A stretch of DNA of 64,000 nucleotides, from the NCBI GenBank assembly GCA_963732095.1, contig CAVSZA010000054.1:308433-372432 (forward strand), given 5' to 3'. Under the pieces are notes generated by a model that searched no databases, had not been told where the DNA came from, and worked only from the letters and a program-made list of their open reading frames with translations. The position numbers and the translations under genes were made by a program. Origin of the DNA: AP-15 sp963732095. Lineage in GTDB: Bacteria > Pseudomonadota > Alphaproteobacteria > ATCC43930 > CGMCC-115725. Positions 44,625-53,975 of this stretch are shown piece by piece; positions within the stretch are counted from its first letter, which is position 1; the number at the start of each line of letters is the position of its first letter.

Positions 44625-46241
44625 TCAATGACCTGCGGCGCCGGCGACGCGCGGGCGGCCGACCAATGGCATCAGAAAGAGGCCGACGACGAACAGGCCG
44701 CCGACCATCATGATGGCGTCGTTGTAGGTCATCACCAGCGCCTCGCGCTGCACCAGGTCGGCGAGCAGCTTGACTGCCGCGCGGCCGGTGTCTCCCGGGA
44801 CCAGCGCATCGAGGCGGTTAGCTTGCATGTCGAGGAAATGCTGCACCGCCGGTCGCGCCGGGTTGATGTCTTCGATCAGCCGGTTCCAATGGAAATGCAG
44901 CCGTTGGTTCATCACCGTGCCGATCGTCGCCAATGCAATGGCGCCGCCGAGATCGCGCGTCAGATTGTAGAGCCCGGCGGAGTTTTTCAGCTTGTCTGGC
45001 GGCACGCTACCGAGCGCGATCATATTTGCCGGCAGGTAGCACATCATCAGCGCGATGCCGCGCAAGACCTGCGGCACGAACAGCTCGACATAACCGGCCT
45101 GATTGGTGAGCCCGGCCGTCAGGTACATCGCCACGGCAAAAAGGCCGATGCCGATGCTCAGCATGAGCCGCAGGTCCATTCTGCGCGTCAGCTGACTGGA
45201 GATCGGGGACATCAACATCTGCGCGAGCCCAGTGACGACGACGGTCTCACCGATCTGGAGGCTGTTGAAGCCCCGAACCTGTGCGAGAAAGAGCGGTATC
45301 AGATAGGTCGTACCGTAAAGGCCGGTGCCGACCACGAAAGTGTAGAACGAGCCGAGCGCGAAATTGCGATTGGTAAAGGCGCGCAGATCGACGATCGGCT
45401 GGTGATAAGTCAGCACGCGCCAGAAGAAGAGGACCGAGGTGATGCTCGACACGATGACGGCGGTGAGGATCGTGCCGTCCGAAAGCCAATCCCAGCGCGG
45501 GCCTTCCTGAAGCGCGTATTGGAGACAGCCGAGAAACAGCGCCATCAGCACGAGCCCGCAGAAATCGAAATGGCGCAACAGCGAGACCTCGGGTTTGTCG
45601 ATGTCGATCAACACCCATACGGCGCCGGCGACGGCCATGCCGGGCACGATATTTACGAGGAACAGCCAGTGCCAGGAGAAAGTATCGGTCAAGTAACCGC
45701 CGATCGTCGGACCCAAGGTCGACGAGAGATTCAGGATCAGTCCGATCAGCACCATGATCTGCGCCAGCTGCGGCATCCGGAATTTCGTATAGACGACGGG
45801 AAACACCAACGGCATCATCGCGCCGCCGCTGAACCCCTGCAATGCGCGATAGACGATCATCTGGCCGAGGCTCGTCGCGGTGGCGCACAATGCGCTAGCC
45901 CCGGTGAAGCCGAGCGCCGCAATCACGAACAGCACGCGGGTCGACAACAGGCGTGAGAGGGTTCCGGACAGCGGCACCATCACGACATCGGCGATCAGGT
46001 AGGAGGTCTGGACCCAGCTGATCTCGTCGGTGCTCGCCGCCAGCCCGCCCTGGATCTGCGTCAACGAGCTGGTGACGATCTGGACATCCATGATCGCCAT
46101 GAACAAGCCGACGACCATCGCGAGGACGCCGAGCCAGTCGCGCAAGCTGGGGGATCTGTCGAGACCTGGCCCTCCGCCGCTTGCGGGGGAGGGAAGGGTG
46201 GGGGAGACGCGCGGCGAACGATCATCGCGCAACGCGCTCAT
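44625..46241 (-). CDS. DHA2-type MFS multidrug efflux transporter (EmrB-like)
   Basis: A 538-residue, 14-helix transporter. FMAIMDVQIVTSSLTQIQGG carries the family's D in helix 1, SWVQTSYLIADVVMVPLSG follows, and the antiporter motif C lies in QGFSGGAMMPLVFPVVY. Residues 9-32 (SPRVSPTLPSPASGGG) are encoded by an interspersed repeat and precede the first helix. The ATG overlaps the stop of the membrane-fusion gene upstream (ATGA). It would form a tripartite pump with that protein and an outer-membrane channel encoded elsewhere. Confidence 0.88.
   Translation of the reverse strand: MSALRDDRSPRVSPTLPSPASGGGPGLDRSPSLRDWLGVLAMVVGLFMAIMDVQIVTSSLTQIQGGLAASTDEISWVQTSYLIADVVMVPLSGTLSRLLSTRVLFVIAALGFTGASALCATATSLGQMIVYRALQGFSGGAMMPLVFPVVYTKFRMPQLAQIMVLIGLILNLSSTLGPTIGGYLTDTFSWHWLFLVNIVPGMAVAGAVWVLIDIDKPEVSLLRHFDFCGLVLMALFLGCLQYALQEGPRWDWLSDGTILTAVIVSSITSVLFFWRVLTYHQPIVDLRAFTNRNFALGSFYTFVVGTGLYGTTYLIPLFLAQVRGFNSLQIGETVVVTGLAQMLMSPISSQLTRRMDLRLMLSIGIGLFAVAMYLTAGLTNQAGYVELFVPQVLRGIALMMCYLPANMIALGSVPPDKLKNSAGLYNLTRDLGGAIALATIGTVMNQRLHFHWNRLIEDINPARPAVQHFLDMQANRLDALVPGDTGRAAVKLLADLVQREALVMTYNDAIMMVGGLFVVGLFLMPLVGRPRVAGAAGH
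46169..46206. repeat. Short palindromic repeat inside the EmrB-like CDS
   Basis: CCCTCCGCCGCTTGCGGGGGAGGG forms a hairpin and continues AAGGGTGGGGGAGA. It is a short form of the elements at 32290 and 41606, and is translated as the N-terminal tail of the transporter. Confidence 0.7.
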
Positions 46242-47314
46242 GGGGATTTGGCCTGGGCTGCGCCGACAAGCCCCTCGTCATCTGCGGCCCCCCTGGTATC
46301 TACCGTCACCGTGACCGAAAGACCGGGGCGCAATAGCCCGGCCAGCGGTCCGCTCGCCGGCAGCGCAATCCGCACCGGAACGCGTTGCACGATCTTGGTG
46401 AAATTGCCGGTGGCGTTGTCCGGCGGCAACAGGCTGAACTGGGCGCCGCTGCCCGGGGCGAAACTCTCGATCCGGCCCTGCAACACGTGATCGGGGTAGG
46501 CGTCGACCGAGACCTCGGCGAGTTGCCCCGGCCGCATTCGGGTCAGCTGCGTCTCTTTGAAATTCGCGGTGATGTAAACGTTCGGCAGCGGCACCAAGGA
46601 CAGCAGCTGGGTCCCGGGTTTGACGTATTGGCCGACCTGGCCGGCGCGGTTGCCGGCGACTCCCGAAATCGGCGCGCGGATCACCGTATTGTCGAGATCG
46701 TTCTTGGCCAGCCACAGATTGGCTCGGGCCTGCTGAAGCCTGGCCTCCTCCTCGCGCCGCTGCGACTGTAGCACCGCGAGCTGGTTTTGCTCGGCGGCGT
46801 AGGCGGCGCGGCTCTTAGCCAGCGCCGCCTCGGCTTTGCGGTTGTCGGCTTCAGCCTGTTCGAAACGCTGCCGGCTGGCAAAGTCGCTCGTCATCAGGCT
46901 GCTATAGCGCTTGTAATCCTGCTGTGCGCGGGACAGATCGGCCTCGGCGGATTTCACCACCGCCGCGGCCTGGTCGATCATCGCCTCCTGCAATTTGAGC
47001 CGGCTCTCATAGGTCGCGATCATCGCTTCCGTGGTCGCGACCGCCGCCTCGGCCTGCGCGGCCTTGGCCTTGAAGTCGCGGTCGTCGATGACGAAGAGGA
47101 TCGCGCCCTCCGCCACCTCCTGGTTGTCGGCGACCTTCACCTTCTTGATGTAGCCCTCGATTTTCGGGCTGATCAACGTGACGTCGCTCTGCACGTAGGC
47201 GTCATCCGTGGTCTGCCGGAACCGCAGCACATCCCACCAGTACCAGCCGCCGATGCCGGCGAGGGCGAGCACCACCACGGCGAGCCCTGCCACGAGCTTC
47301 TTGCGCATCCTCAC
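46238..47314 (-). CDS. HlyD/EmrA-type membrane fusion protein
   Basis: A 358-residue protein with one N-terminal helix (LVAGLAVVVLALAGIGGWYW). The lipoyl halves are DAYVQSDVTLISPKIEGYIK and VIRAPISGVAGNRAGQVGQY. A long coiled coil of about 110 residues lies between them, and the beta-barrel region is VYITANFKETQLTRMRPGQL. It links the MFS pump to the outer membrane. GGTGAGG precedes the ATG; a palindromic operator lies immediately upstream, with a divergent TetR gene beyond it. Confidence 0.88.
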   Translation of the reverse strand: MRMRKKLVAGLAVVVLALAGIGGWYWWDVLRFRQTTDDAYVQSDVTLISPKIEGYIKKVKVADNQEVAEGAILFVIDDRDFKAKAAQAEAAVATTEAMIATYESRLKLQEAMIDQAAAVVKSAEADLSRAQQDYKRYSSLMTSDFASRQRFEQAEADNRKAEAALAKSRAAYAAEQNQLAVLQSQRREEEARLQQARANLWLAKNDLDNTVIRAPISGVAGNRAGQVGQYVKPGTQLLSLVPLPNVYITANFKETQLTRMRPGQLAEVSVDAYPDHVLQGRIESFAPGSGAQFSLLPPDNATGNFTKIVQRVPVRIALPASGPLAGLLRPGLSVTVTVDTRGAADDEGLVGAAQAKSP

Positions 47315-47316
47315 CT

Positions 47317-47376
47317 AAACTAAACCGTTCAGTTTATCGCTTGCCTGAAAATGAAAGTTCCGCTACAGGCTGTCAA
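47317..47376 (-). promoter_or_regulatory. emrA promoter with TetR-type operator
   Basis: On the minus strand, TTGACA (47376-47371), a 17-base spacer and CATTTT (47353-47348) resemble a sigma-70 promoter. The 19-bp inverted repeat AAACTAAACCGTTCAGTTT (47317-47335; arms AAACTAAAC and GTTCAGTTT, one mismatch, centre at 47326) lies just after the expected start of transcription and next to the ribosome site. A repressor bound there would block the pump operon. Confidence 0.6.
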
Positions 47377-47400
47377 GTGCAGGCTCACCGGCGAGGGGCG

Positions 47401-48063
47401 GTGGAACAAATCGAACGCACCGAGGTTCGGACCGGCAGCAAGGTGGAAAGCATCCTCGCCGCGGCGACCCGAACCTTTCTCGCCGGCGGATTTGGCGCGG
47501 TCAGCATGGACACGATTGCGCGAGAGGCCGGCGTCTCCAAGGCAACCGTCTATGCCCATTTCGCCGGCAAGGAAGAACTCTTCGGCGCAATGGTGGGGCG
47601 CGTGTGCGAGCGCCATTTCGAGACTTTTTCGGCGCGTGAGCTCGATGCCACCGATGTCCGCGCCTCGTTGACGACGCTCGGCCGACGATTTCTCGATCTC
47701 GTCCTTTCCCCCGACGCGATCGCGGTTCACCGGATCATCGTCGCGGAAGTCACCCGATTTCCGGCGCTCGGCGAAGTGTTCTGGCGCGCCGGCCCGGAGC
47801 GCACCCTGCGCCAGATCGAGGCTTTCATGCGCCGGGCGGCCGCCGCGGGGTCGCTCGAAATCGCGCAGCCGCGCATGGCGGCCGAGCAGTTTGTCGGATT
47901 AATGCGCGGTGAACTCCACCTGCTCCATCTGTTGCGTCTGGAAGCCGAGCCTAGCGGGCGCCGAATTCACGACGCTGTCGCCGCCGCGATAGATACCTTC
48001 ATGCGCGCTTTTGAAGTCAGGAACGCAAACCCGACCAGTCGCTTTCCTCAGAAGCAAAGCTAA
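47401..48063 (+). CDS. TetR family transcriptional regulator
   Basis: A 220-residue regulator with the helix-turn-helix ILAAATRTFLAGGFGAVSMD, followed by TIAREAGVSKATVYAHFAGK, and a C-terminal ligand domain of the AefR/TetR_C type (FWRAGPERTLRQIEAFMRRA). The GTG at 47401 is supported by GAGGGGCG; the open frame reaches back to TTG 47341, inside the promoter. It is divergent from the efflux operon and most likely represses it. Confidence 0.85.
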   Translation: MEQIERTEVRTGSKVESILAAATRTFLAGGFGAVSMDTIAREAGVSKATVYAHFAGKEELFGAMVGRVCERHFETFSARELDATDVRASLTTLGRRFLDLVLSPDAIAVHRIIVAEVTRFPALGEVFWRAGPERTLRQIEAFMRRAAAAGSLEIAQPRMAAEQFVGLMRGELHLLHLLRLEAEPSGRRIHDAVAAAIDTFMRAFEVRNANPTSRFPQKQS

Positions 48064-48355
48064 TTTTGCGGGGTTGGCTTCTCCCGGGCAGCGCTGTCCC
48101 GGCAGCAAACTTTCCTAACAGTCTCCCCTGCTCAGCGCCAAGTCACCGTGCCGGATTGCCCGTCGCGGATCTGTGAATCAACTGATTTGATTTGGAGTAC
48201 GAAATAATTCTGTGATAGGCCGCATCCCCAACCGCTGCATGCGAGATCAAATTGGCGCAGGCGCTGAAAATTCGGACCGTAGGAAACGAAATGGCTTAGG
48301 TACTCAATCGACGCCATCACCATGATCTTTCGTGCCCCGCCTGGAGTTTAACCAA

Positions 48356-49939
48356 ATGGCTAGTCTTACAACCGGCAAGTGTGGGGTTCGCCCTGCCCGG
48401 TTCCGGTACCTCCGGGAGGGTACTATTCCGCGGGGGCTTTTGATTTTTGTCGTTTTGTTGCTTCTCGGCGTTGCCGCGATCCCGCTGTTTGTCAGCCGCT
48501 TTCCGCCGCTTGCCGACTATCCGGGTCATCTTGCTATTACTTACATTCTGGAAAATTACAACCGGATAGCCCCATTTCAAGCTGCTTATACCCTTGAGTA
48601 TGGAATATACCCCAATTTAGCGATGGATATCTTGGTGCCGCCCTTGGCGGGGATACTTGGGATCGAAACGTCGGGACGGATATTTATCTTCCTAATTTTC
48701 GTCGTTACCGTTTGCGGCGCACTGCTTGTGAACAAGGCGTTGTACGGTCGCGTTTCCATCGGTGCCTTGTTCGTATTTTGTATATTGTACAACGGGATAT
48801 TGGCTTGGGGTTTTATGAATTACCTATTCGGTTTAGGAATGGCCATGCTTGCCTTTGGGGCATACTTGCTTTTTCAGAAGTACAGCGCACTATCCCGAAT
48901 CATTGTTTCATCGCTGCTAAGCATGGTTGTTTTCATCTGCCATTTGTATGCGTTTGCGGTATACGGTGTTTTAGTAATCTTCTATGAAATATTTAAGTTC
49001 TTAGAGATGCAATCTGATAGGGACATCTTAAAATTGTTTCGTAATCTGTCGATCTCGGGGGCACAGGCAATACTGCCCATTATCTGTTTCATATATTTTA
49101 GCCCAATGAGCTCTGCCCGCGTAGTCAGCCAGATTCAATTCGGCAATTTTAGAAGAAAGCTCGAAGCATTGTCATTCGTGTTTGGCAATTATAATCTGGG
49201 AGTAGACCTGATTTGCTACGTCTCCGTCGCCGTGTTTATCGGGTTCCTGCTCGGGCGACGTCGAATAACGATAGCGAGGCCTATGCTGGCTGCGCTCGTG
49301 TTCTTGTGCGGAGTGTTCGTGATCATACCGGCGGTCATTTTCAGCAGTTCTTCGGCGGACCGGCGGCTGATCGTGGCGATCGCACTGGTGGCCGTTTCCA
49401 GCCTTCATCTCAGCGTCCGCTCGTGGCGGGAATTGTCGGCCGCCGCGGCAGCGATCGGTTCGGTATACCTTCTCCAAATCGGCATCGCGCAGCATAGCTG
49501 GGCTGCGTACGAGCCCGGACTGCGAAGTTATCTCGCCGCTTTTCAAAAGGTGGAGGAGGGGAGCAATGTTGCGGTGGCTGTCGATCCAAACGCCAGCTGG
49601 TTTCCTATCAACATACGGGGCGTCCCGTCCCTCCTCGTGCTCCAGCGAAACGCGTTTCCCTCGCAGCAATTCTTGTGGCGCGGCCAGAACCCCGTCGCGC
49701 TGAGTGAGAAAACCGAGCGCATGACGAAAGCGGCTCCTTGGGACGAGCTCTACGAGCGGTTGCTGGCGATATACGAGGCCAGAAACCGCAAAGAACTCGA
49801 TGAAATGGTAAAGGGATCCCTGGCAGAGTTTGATTATCTTCTGGTTATCCATGAATCGCCGATAACGGCTAGGCTTGCAGATCTGGGCCTCGACCGAATA
49901 GCCTACGCCAGTGATTTTGACCTCTATCGTCTGCGGTGA
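48356..49939 (+). CDS. Multi-spanning membrane protein, possibly GT-C-like
   Basis: A protein of about 527 residues with roughly 10-11 helices (first GLLIFVVLLLLGVAAIPLFV). The first loop, PPLADYPGHLAITYILENY, has an acidic residue in the place typical of GT-C enzymes. The soluble C-terminal about 120 residues end YASDFDLYRLR. Codons are AT-richer than the window mean, especially in the first 900 bases. ATG 48356 follows TGGAG; 48332 is an alternative. The neighbours (GtrB-like GT2, methyltransferase) suggest lipopolysaccharide or exopolysaccharide modification. Confidence 0.65.
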   Translation: MASLTTGKCGVRPARFRYLREGTIPRGLLIFVVLLLLGVAAIPLFVSRFPPLADYPGHLAITYILENYNRIAPFQAAYTLEYGIYPNLAMDILVPPLAGILGIETSGRIFIFLIFVVTVCGALLVNKALYGRVSIGALFVFCILYNGILAWGFMNYLFGLGMAMLAFGAYLLFQKYSALSRIIVSSLLSMVVFICHLYAFAVYGVLVIFYEIFKFLEMQSDRDILKLFRNLSISGAQAILPIICFIYFSPMSSARVVSQIQFGNFRRKLEALSFVFGNYNLGVDLICYVSVAVFIGFLLGRRRITIARPMLAALVFLCGVFVIIPAVIFSSSSADRRLIVAIALVAVSSLHLSVRSWRELSAAAAAIGSVYLLQIGIAQHSWAAYEPGLRSYLAAFQKVEEGSNVAVAVDPNASWFPINIRGVPSLLVLQRNAFPSQQFLWRGQNPVALSEKTERMTKAAPWDELYERLLAIYEARNRKELDEMVKGSLAEFDYLLVIHESPITARLADLGLDRIAYASDFDLYRLR

Positions 49940-50205
49940 GTCGAAGCAGCTCGTACACGCATGGATAGCGCCCTCCAACCGACGCCCCCGAATTGCCCAA
50001 CGGACCGATACCCTGCTTGCTCATACCCCCGGCAATGTCGCCAGCCTCGCAAGCCGCTGCGCCGATTTTGTGAGGAGCTGGTGCCGCCGCTGATCCTATC
50101 AGACGGCCGCTGGAGCGATGATGTCGGCCCGCTCACCCACCATAATGTTTGAAGAGCAAAGAGATCGCGATTATAACGCTTCGGTGCCCGGTTACCCAGC
50201 ACCCG

Positions 50206-51294
50206 ATGAACACTGATTTAGCAACAACCCGACTAGGTCTGACTAGCGGCTACGCGCGGCCCGATCGATTTTCATTGTCTGTCGTGGTTCCGTGTTTCAA
50301 TGAACAGGAGGTCATCTCAGCCACTTATCAAAGACTTGTTGGTGTGCTCGGCAATAGCGACTTTGATTTACAGATCGTGTTCGTCGATGACGGCAGCACT
50401 GACTGCACTCCTCGCCTCGCAGCGGATTTTACAACGGAGGATCCGCGTGTCACGACAGTGCTGCTTTCGCGCAATTTCGGCCACCAGGCCGCGGTCAGTG
50501 CCGGTCTGGCCAACGCGGACGGTGACGCCATTGTCGTAATAGATGCAGATCTACAAGACCCTCCGGAAGTTATTCTAGACATGGTCCAACAATGGTTGCA
50601 CGGGGCGGATGTGGTCTATGGCATCCGTACCAAGCGCAAGGAACCTCTGCTCAAGCGTGGTGCCTATAAATCCTATTACAGGATTTTTCAGTGGTTGGCG
50701 AATATCGATGCCCCGCTCGACGCCGGTGATTTTTCGCTTATCGATCGACACGTATTGGACGTCATAAACCAGCTGCCTGAGCGAAATCGTTTCTTTCGCG
50801 GATTGCGCGCATGGAGCGGGTTTCGTCAAGTCGGCATTGCTTACGAACGCGATCCGCGCGCGGCAGGGGTCACGAAATATCCGCTGCACAGACTTATAAA
50901 ACTAGCTTTTGACGGGATTTTTAATTTTTCAACGACGCCACTCACTGCTGTCTTTATTAGCGGAGTTTTGATGTCTGGCATTTCCTTTATCGTACTGCTC
51001 CTGGTCCTGGTCTTCAGAATTTTTGATATCCCGATTTTTGGAATGCGAGCCTCCGATGTACAAGGCTTTTCCTCTACTATTCTGACCATCTTGCTAATTG
51101 GCGGGATACAGCTGATAAGCACCGGTATATTGGGAGAGTATATTGGGCGAATTTACACTGAGGCCAAGGGTCGACCGACGTATGTAATCCGCGACAGGAT
51201 CGTCCACCCCGATAACCCCCTGGCTTCGCGAACGGTACGGACCGGGATGCTTCGCTCACCACCAATGGCTCGGGTGACCGACGATACCGCATGA
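50206..51294 (+). CDS. GtrB-like GT2 polyprenyl-phosphate glycosyltransferase
   Basis: A protein of about 362 residues. The GT-A domain has LSVVVPCFNEQEVISATYQR, IVFVDDGSTDCTPRLAA and the DxD region VVIDADLQDPPEVIL. Two membrane helices follow near the C-terminus (FISGVLMSGISFIVLLLVLV; LTILLIGGIQLISTGILGEY), ending in the family tail YIGRIYTEAKGRPTYVIRD. It would charge undecaprenyl phosphate with a sugar (as in GtrB or ArnC) for later transfer outside. ATG 50206 is preferred to TTG 50149. The 266-base gap before it shows no gene. Confidence 0.85.
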   Translation: MNTDLATTRLGLTSGYARPDRFSLSVVVPCFNEQEVISATYQRLVGVLGNSDFDLQIVFVDDGSTDCTPRLAADFTTEDPRVTTVLLSRNFGHQAAVSAGLANADGDAIVVIDADLQDPPEVILDMVQQWLHGADVVYGIRTKRKEPLLKRGAYKSYYRIFQWLANIDAPLDAGDFSLIDRHVLDVINQLPERNRFFRGLRAWSGFRQVGIAYERDPRAAGVTKYPLHRLIKLAFDGIFNFSTTPLTAVFISGVLMSGISFIVLLLVLVFRIFDIPIFGMRASDVQGFSSTILTILLIGGIQLISTGILGEYIGRIYTEAKGRPTYVIRDRIVHPDNPLASRTVRTGMLRSPPMARVTDDTA

Positions 51295-52067
51295 TCACCA
51301 CTTGGTCACATGGTGCACCCGAGGACAATATGGATGAGAACATCCTTATCCAGCTGTCCGACATCGTTTCACGCCATCCATGGTGGGCGGCGCGAGCGGA
51401 GATCGTGCTGGCTCTGCTAAGCGAGCTGCGCATTCCGCCGCCGGCGAATATCCTTGAAGTCGGTTGCGGCTGGGGCACAAACTTGCGAATCCTCGAAGGC
51501 GCTGGGTACCGGGTTACCGGCCTCGACATATCCCGGAGAGCGCTTGATCGGCTAGATCGTTCCGACCGGCAGCTGATCGAGGCTGATATCTCGCAGCCTT
51601 TGCCCTGCGATTTGCCAGCCTACGACTGCGTGCTGGCCCTCGACGTCATCGAGCACATCGACGACGATTGCCAGGCAGTGCAGCGACTTCGTCGCTTGGT
51701 AAATCCGGGTGGCCGCCTCATCTTCAGCGTTCCCGCGATCCCGGAATTATATTCGGAGTTCGACGAAATACAGGGACATCGGCGCCGCTATACTGCAGAG
51801 TTGTTGCGAAGCTGTCTCGAGCAAGCCGGACTGACGGTGGAAGATATCCTGTGGTGGGGTCAGTGGATGGTCCGCCCATTGCAGACCAGGAAGTCCCGCC
51901 GACGCAGCCGACCAGGCGATACGGGTGTAGACGTGTACAGGCGGTACCTCTCGCTGCCTCCTTGGCCGCTCACTTGGGCAATGGGGGCGATGTTCCGTAT
52001 CGACCATCGGCGGACCCTTCGCCGTCAGAATGCTATCGGAACTTCCCTGTTTGCCGTCGCCGACTAG
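51291..52067 (+). CDS. Class I SAM-dependent methyltransferase
   Basis: A 258-residue protein with motif I NILEVGCGWGTNLRILEGAG, acidic VTGLDIS, DCVLALDVIEHIDDDCQAVQ and RLVNPGGRLIFSVPA. The ATG at 51291 overlaps the stop of the GT2 gene (ATGA), so they are coupled. It may methylate a sugar or lipid of the surface glycan. An internal ATG at 51330 is an alternative start. Confidence 0.8.
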   Translation: MITTWSHGAPEDNMDENILIQLSDIVSRHPWWAARAEIVLALLSELRIPPPANILEVGCGWGTNLRILEGAGYRVTGLDISRRALDRLDRSDRQLIEADISQPLPCDLPAYDCVLALDVIEHIDDDCQAVQRLRRLVNPGGRLIFSVPAIPELYSEFDEIQGHRRRYTAELLRSCLEQAGLTVEDILWWGQWMVRPLQTRKSRRRSRPGDTGVDVYRRYLSLPPWPLTWAMGAMFRIDHRRTLRRQNAIGTSLFAVAD

Positions 52068-52135
52068 CGGTCGGTGCTGGCTGATCTGTTTGCGGGGCGC
52101 ACCACAATGGCGTGCCCATGTCGGCGTGGTCGCTG

Positions 52136-52996
52136 TCACCAAGGGCGCATTACCGGTCCGCGGCTGTCGGGCACCGTCGCCGCCTTCTCCTTCCAGTCCT
52201 TGGACCATGGGGTTACCGGCCGCGCCACCGGGACGCCGTCGACCCGGATCTCGTCCACCTGCTCGTTGAAGAAGCAAAGATAACCCTTGATCTTGGGGCA
52301 TTCAGGGATCGGGTCGGGATAGCTCCATACGAGATCGCCGAAAACCTTGTCACCGATGCTGACCGAGTAGTAGCTGGCCTTGCCCTTGTACGGGCACCGG
52401 GTGGCCGTCTCGCTCGGGAGGAGCAGGTCCATGCGCACATCCTCGGGAGGGATGTAATAGCGGGTCGGCAGCCGCGTCTCGAAAAGGAACCGCGCACGCC
52501 TGGTCTCGGCAACAACTTGGCCCCCTACCACAACCTGCACCGAGCGGGATGAATCCAATACGTCGACTCGCTTATAGGGGTCGCGCGGATGGACAAAAAT
52601 TTCCTCGTCCTCCTCATACCAAGCTTCGACGCGGTTCCAATAGAAGGCGACAAAATCCTTGATCGCCGCCACCTCCTCGAAAGGCTCGGGATAGCCCCAC
52701 AACGCATTCTCCGCCACCTTGTTGCCGACCGCGATCGTCCAATAGAACGCCGTCCCCTTGTAGGGGCAGAACGTATGATGGTCGGTCGGGGTCATCCGAT
52801 CCATCCGGACATCCGAGCGCGGGAAGTAGTAGACCGGCAAATGCCGCGTCTCGAACAGCAGGTGGGCGTTGGTGCTGTCGGCGATGATCTCGCCGTTGAA
52901 CTTGACGCGCACCCGCCGCGGCGAGGGCTCGAACAAGATCTTGTAGTCGGGGTTCGTCTTGAAACCGGATTCGCGGGTCTCGGTGGCTGCCGCCAT
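52136..52996 (-). CDS. Tandem DUF427 protein
   Basis: The 286-residue protein carries two DUF427 units. The first, about residues 20-115, has VKFNGEIIADSTNAHLLFET and CPYKGTAFYW. The second, about 150-245, has VVVGGQVVAETRRARFLFET and CPYKGKASYYSV. Each has the conserved YYxPxxDVRMD and W-Y/P blocks. The fold is a small beta-tent and the activity is unknown. AAGGAG lies before the ATG. It converges with the glycan block and diverges from the molybdenum hydroxylase operon. Confidence 0.85.
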   Translation of the reverse strand: MAAATETRESGFKTNPDYKILFEPSPRRVRVKFNGEIIADSTNAHLLFETRHLPVYYFPRSDVRMDRMTPTDHHTFCPYKGTAFYWTIAVGNKVAENALWGYPEPFEEVAAIKDFVAFYWNRVEAWYEEDEEIFVHPRDPYKRVDVLDSSRSVQVVVGGQVVAETRRARFLFETRLPTRYYIPPEDVRMDLLLPSETATRCPYKGKASYYSVSIGDKVFGDLVWSYPDPIPECPKIKGYLCFFNEQVDEIRVDGVPVARPVTPWSKDWKEKAATVPDSRGPVMRPW

Positions 52997-53147
52997 GATC
53001 GGCTCCTTTCAGAGATCTGTCTCTGACAATGATCACGATATGCTGGGACCGCAAGATCGCCGCGCAGCGGATTGACTCGCACCGCCGCCGGTGGTGCAGT
53101 TCGACCGATTTCAGCGGAAGAGGCAGGGGCAAATCGGTGGCTCATTC

Positions 53148-53975
53148 ATGAAGGCGCCCGCCGTCGATTACGTCAGACCGCGGAGCTTGGCCGAGGCGGT
53201 CGATCTGCTCGCGAAACGCCCGGGCGAGGCGCGGGTGATCGCCGGCGGCCAATCCCTGGTGGCGATGATGAACCTGCGGGTCGCCTCGCCGGGCTTGCTG
53301 ATCGATATCAGCAGATTGCCGGAGCTGTGTTCGGTTTCCGAAGACGCCGACGCGGTGACCGTGGGCGCTTGCGTGACGCATGCCGCAATCGAAGACGGCC
53401 GCGTCGCCGACCCGTCGCGGGGGCTGATGCCGCGGGTCGCGGCGAGCCTTGCCTATCGCGCGATCCGCAATCGTGGCACAATCGGCGGGAGTCTGGCGCT
53501 ATCGGACCCCGCGGCCGAATGGCCCGCCGTTCTGACGGCCCTGGATGGTGAGGTCATGGTGTGCGGCGCGGGCGGACGACGGTCGATCACATGCACCGGA
53601 TTTACCACCGGGGTCTTCGAGACGGTGCTCGGCCCCGACGAGATCATCGAAAGCGTGCGCATCCCAAGGCTGTCGGCGGATGCCCGCTGGGGTTACTTGA
53701 AGCTGTGCCGCAAATCTGGCGAATTCGCCAGCGCCCTCGCAGTCGTGGTCGCCGATCATACGCGCGGTCATTCACGCGTCGTCCTCGGCGCAGTCAACGG
53801 CGCACCTCTGGTGCTCGATGACACTTCGCCGCTCGTCTCCAGTGGGGCGCACGAAGATATGCGCAATGCCGTAGCGGCCGATCTAGACCGTGCAGCGGAC
53901 CGGCATTTCGACGAGTTCCAGCGCAATCTTCACGCCGTCGTCGCTATGCGCGCAGTGCAACAGGTGCTGCAGTGA
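53148..53975 (+). CDS. CO-dehydrogenase-like FAD-binding subunit (CoxM type)
   Basis: A 275-residue flavoprotein with AEAVDLLAKRPGEARVIAGG, then QSLVAMMNLR as the first FAD loop. NRGTIGGSLALSDPAAEWPA is the second FAD loop. It passes electrons from the iron-sulfur subunit to the acceptor in the xanthine-oxidase family. The stop overlaps the GTG of the small subunit gene. The order M-S-L is the cox order. Confidence 0.88.
   Translation: MKAPAVDYVRPRSLAEAVDLLAKRPGEARVIAGGQSLVAMMNLRVASPGLLIDISRLPELCSVSEDADAVTVGACVTHAAIEDGRVADPSRGLMPRVAASLAYRAIRNRGTIGGSLALSDPAAEWPAVLTALDGEVMVCGAGGRRSITCTGFTTGVFETVLGPDEIIESVRIPRLSADARWGYLKLCRKSGEFASALAVVVADHTRGHSRVVLGAVNGAPLVLDDTSPLVSSGAHEDMRNAVAADLDRAADRHFDEFQRNLHAVVAMRAVQQVLQ

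Noticed and set aside
44496..45956. 486-codon plus-strand frame opposite the MFS transporter
   Set aside because: His/Asp/Arg-rich shadow of the transporter's antisense strand.
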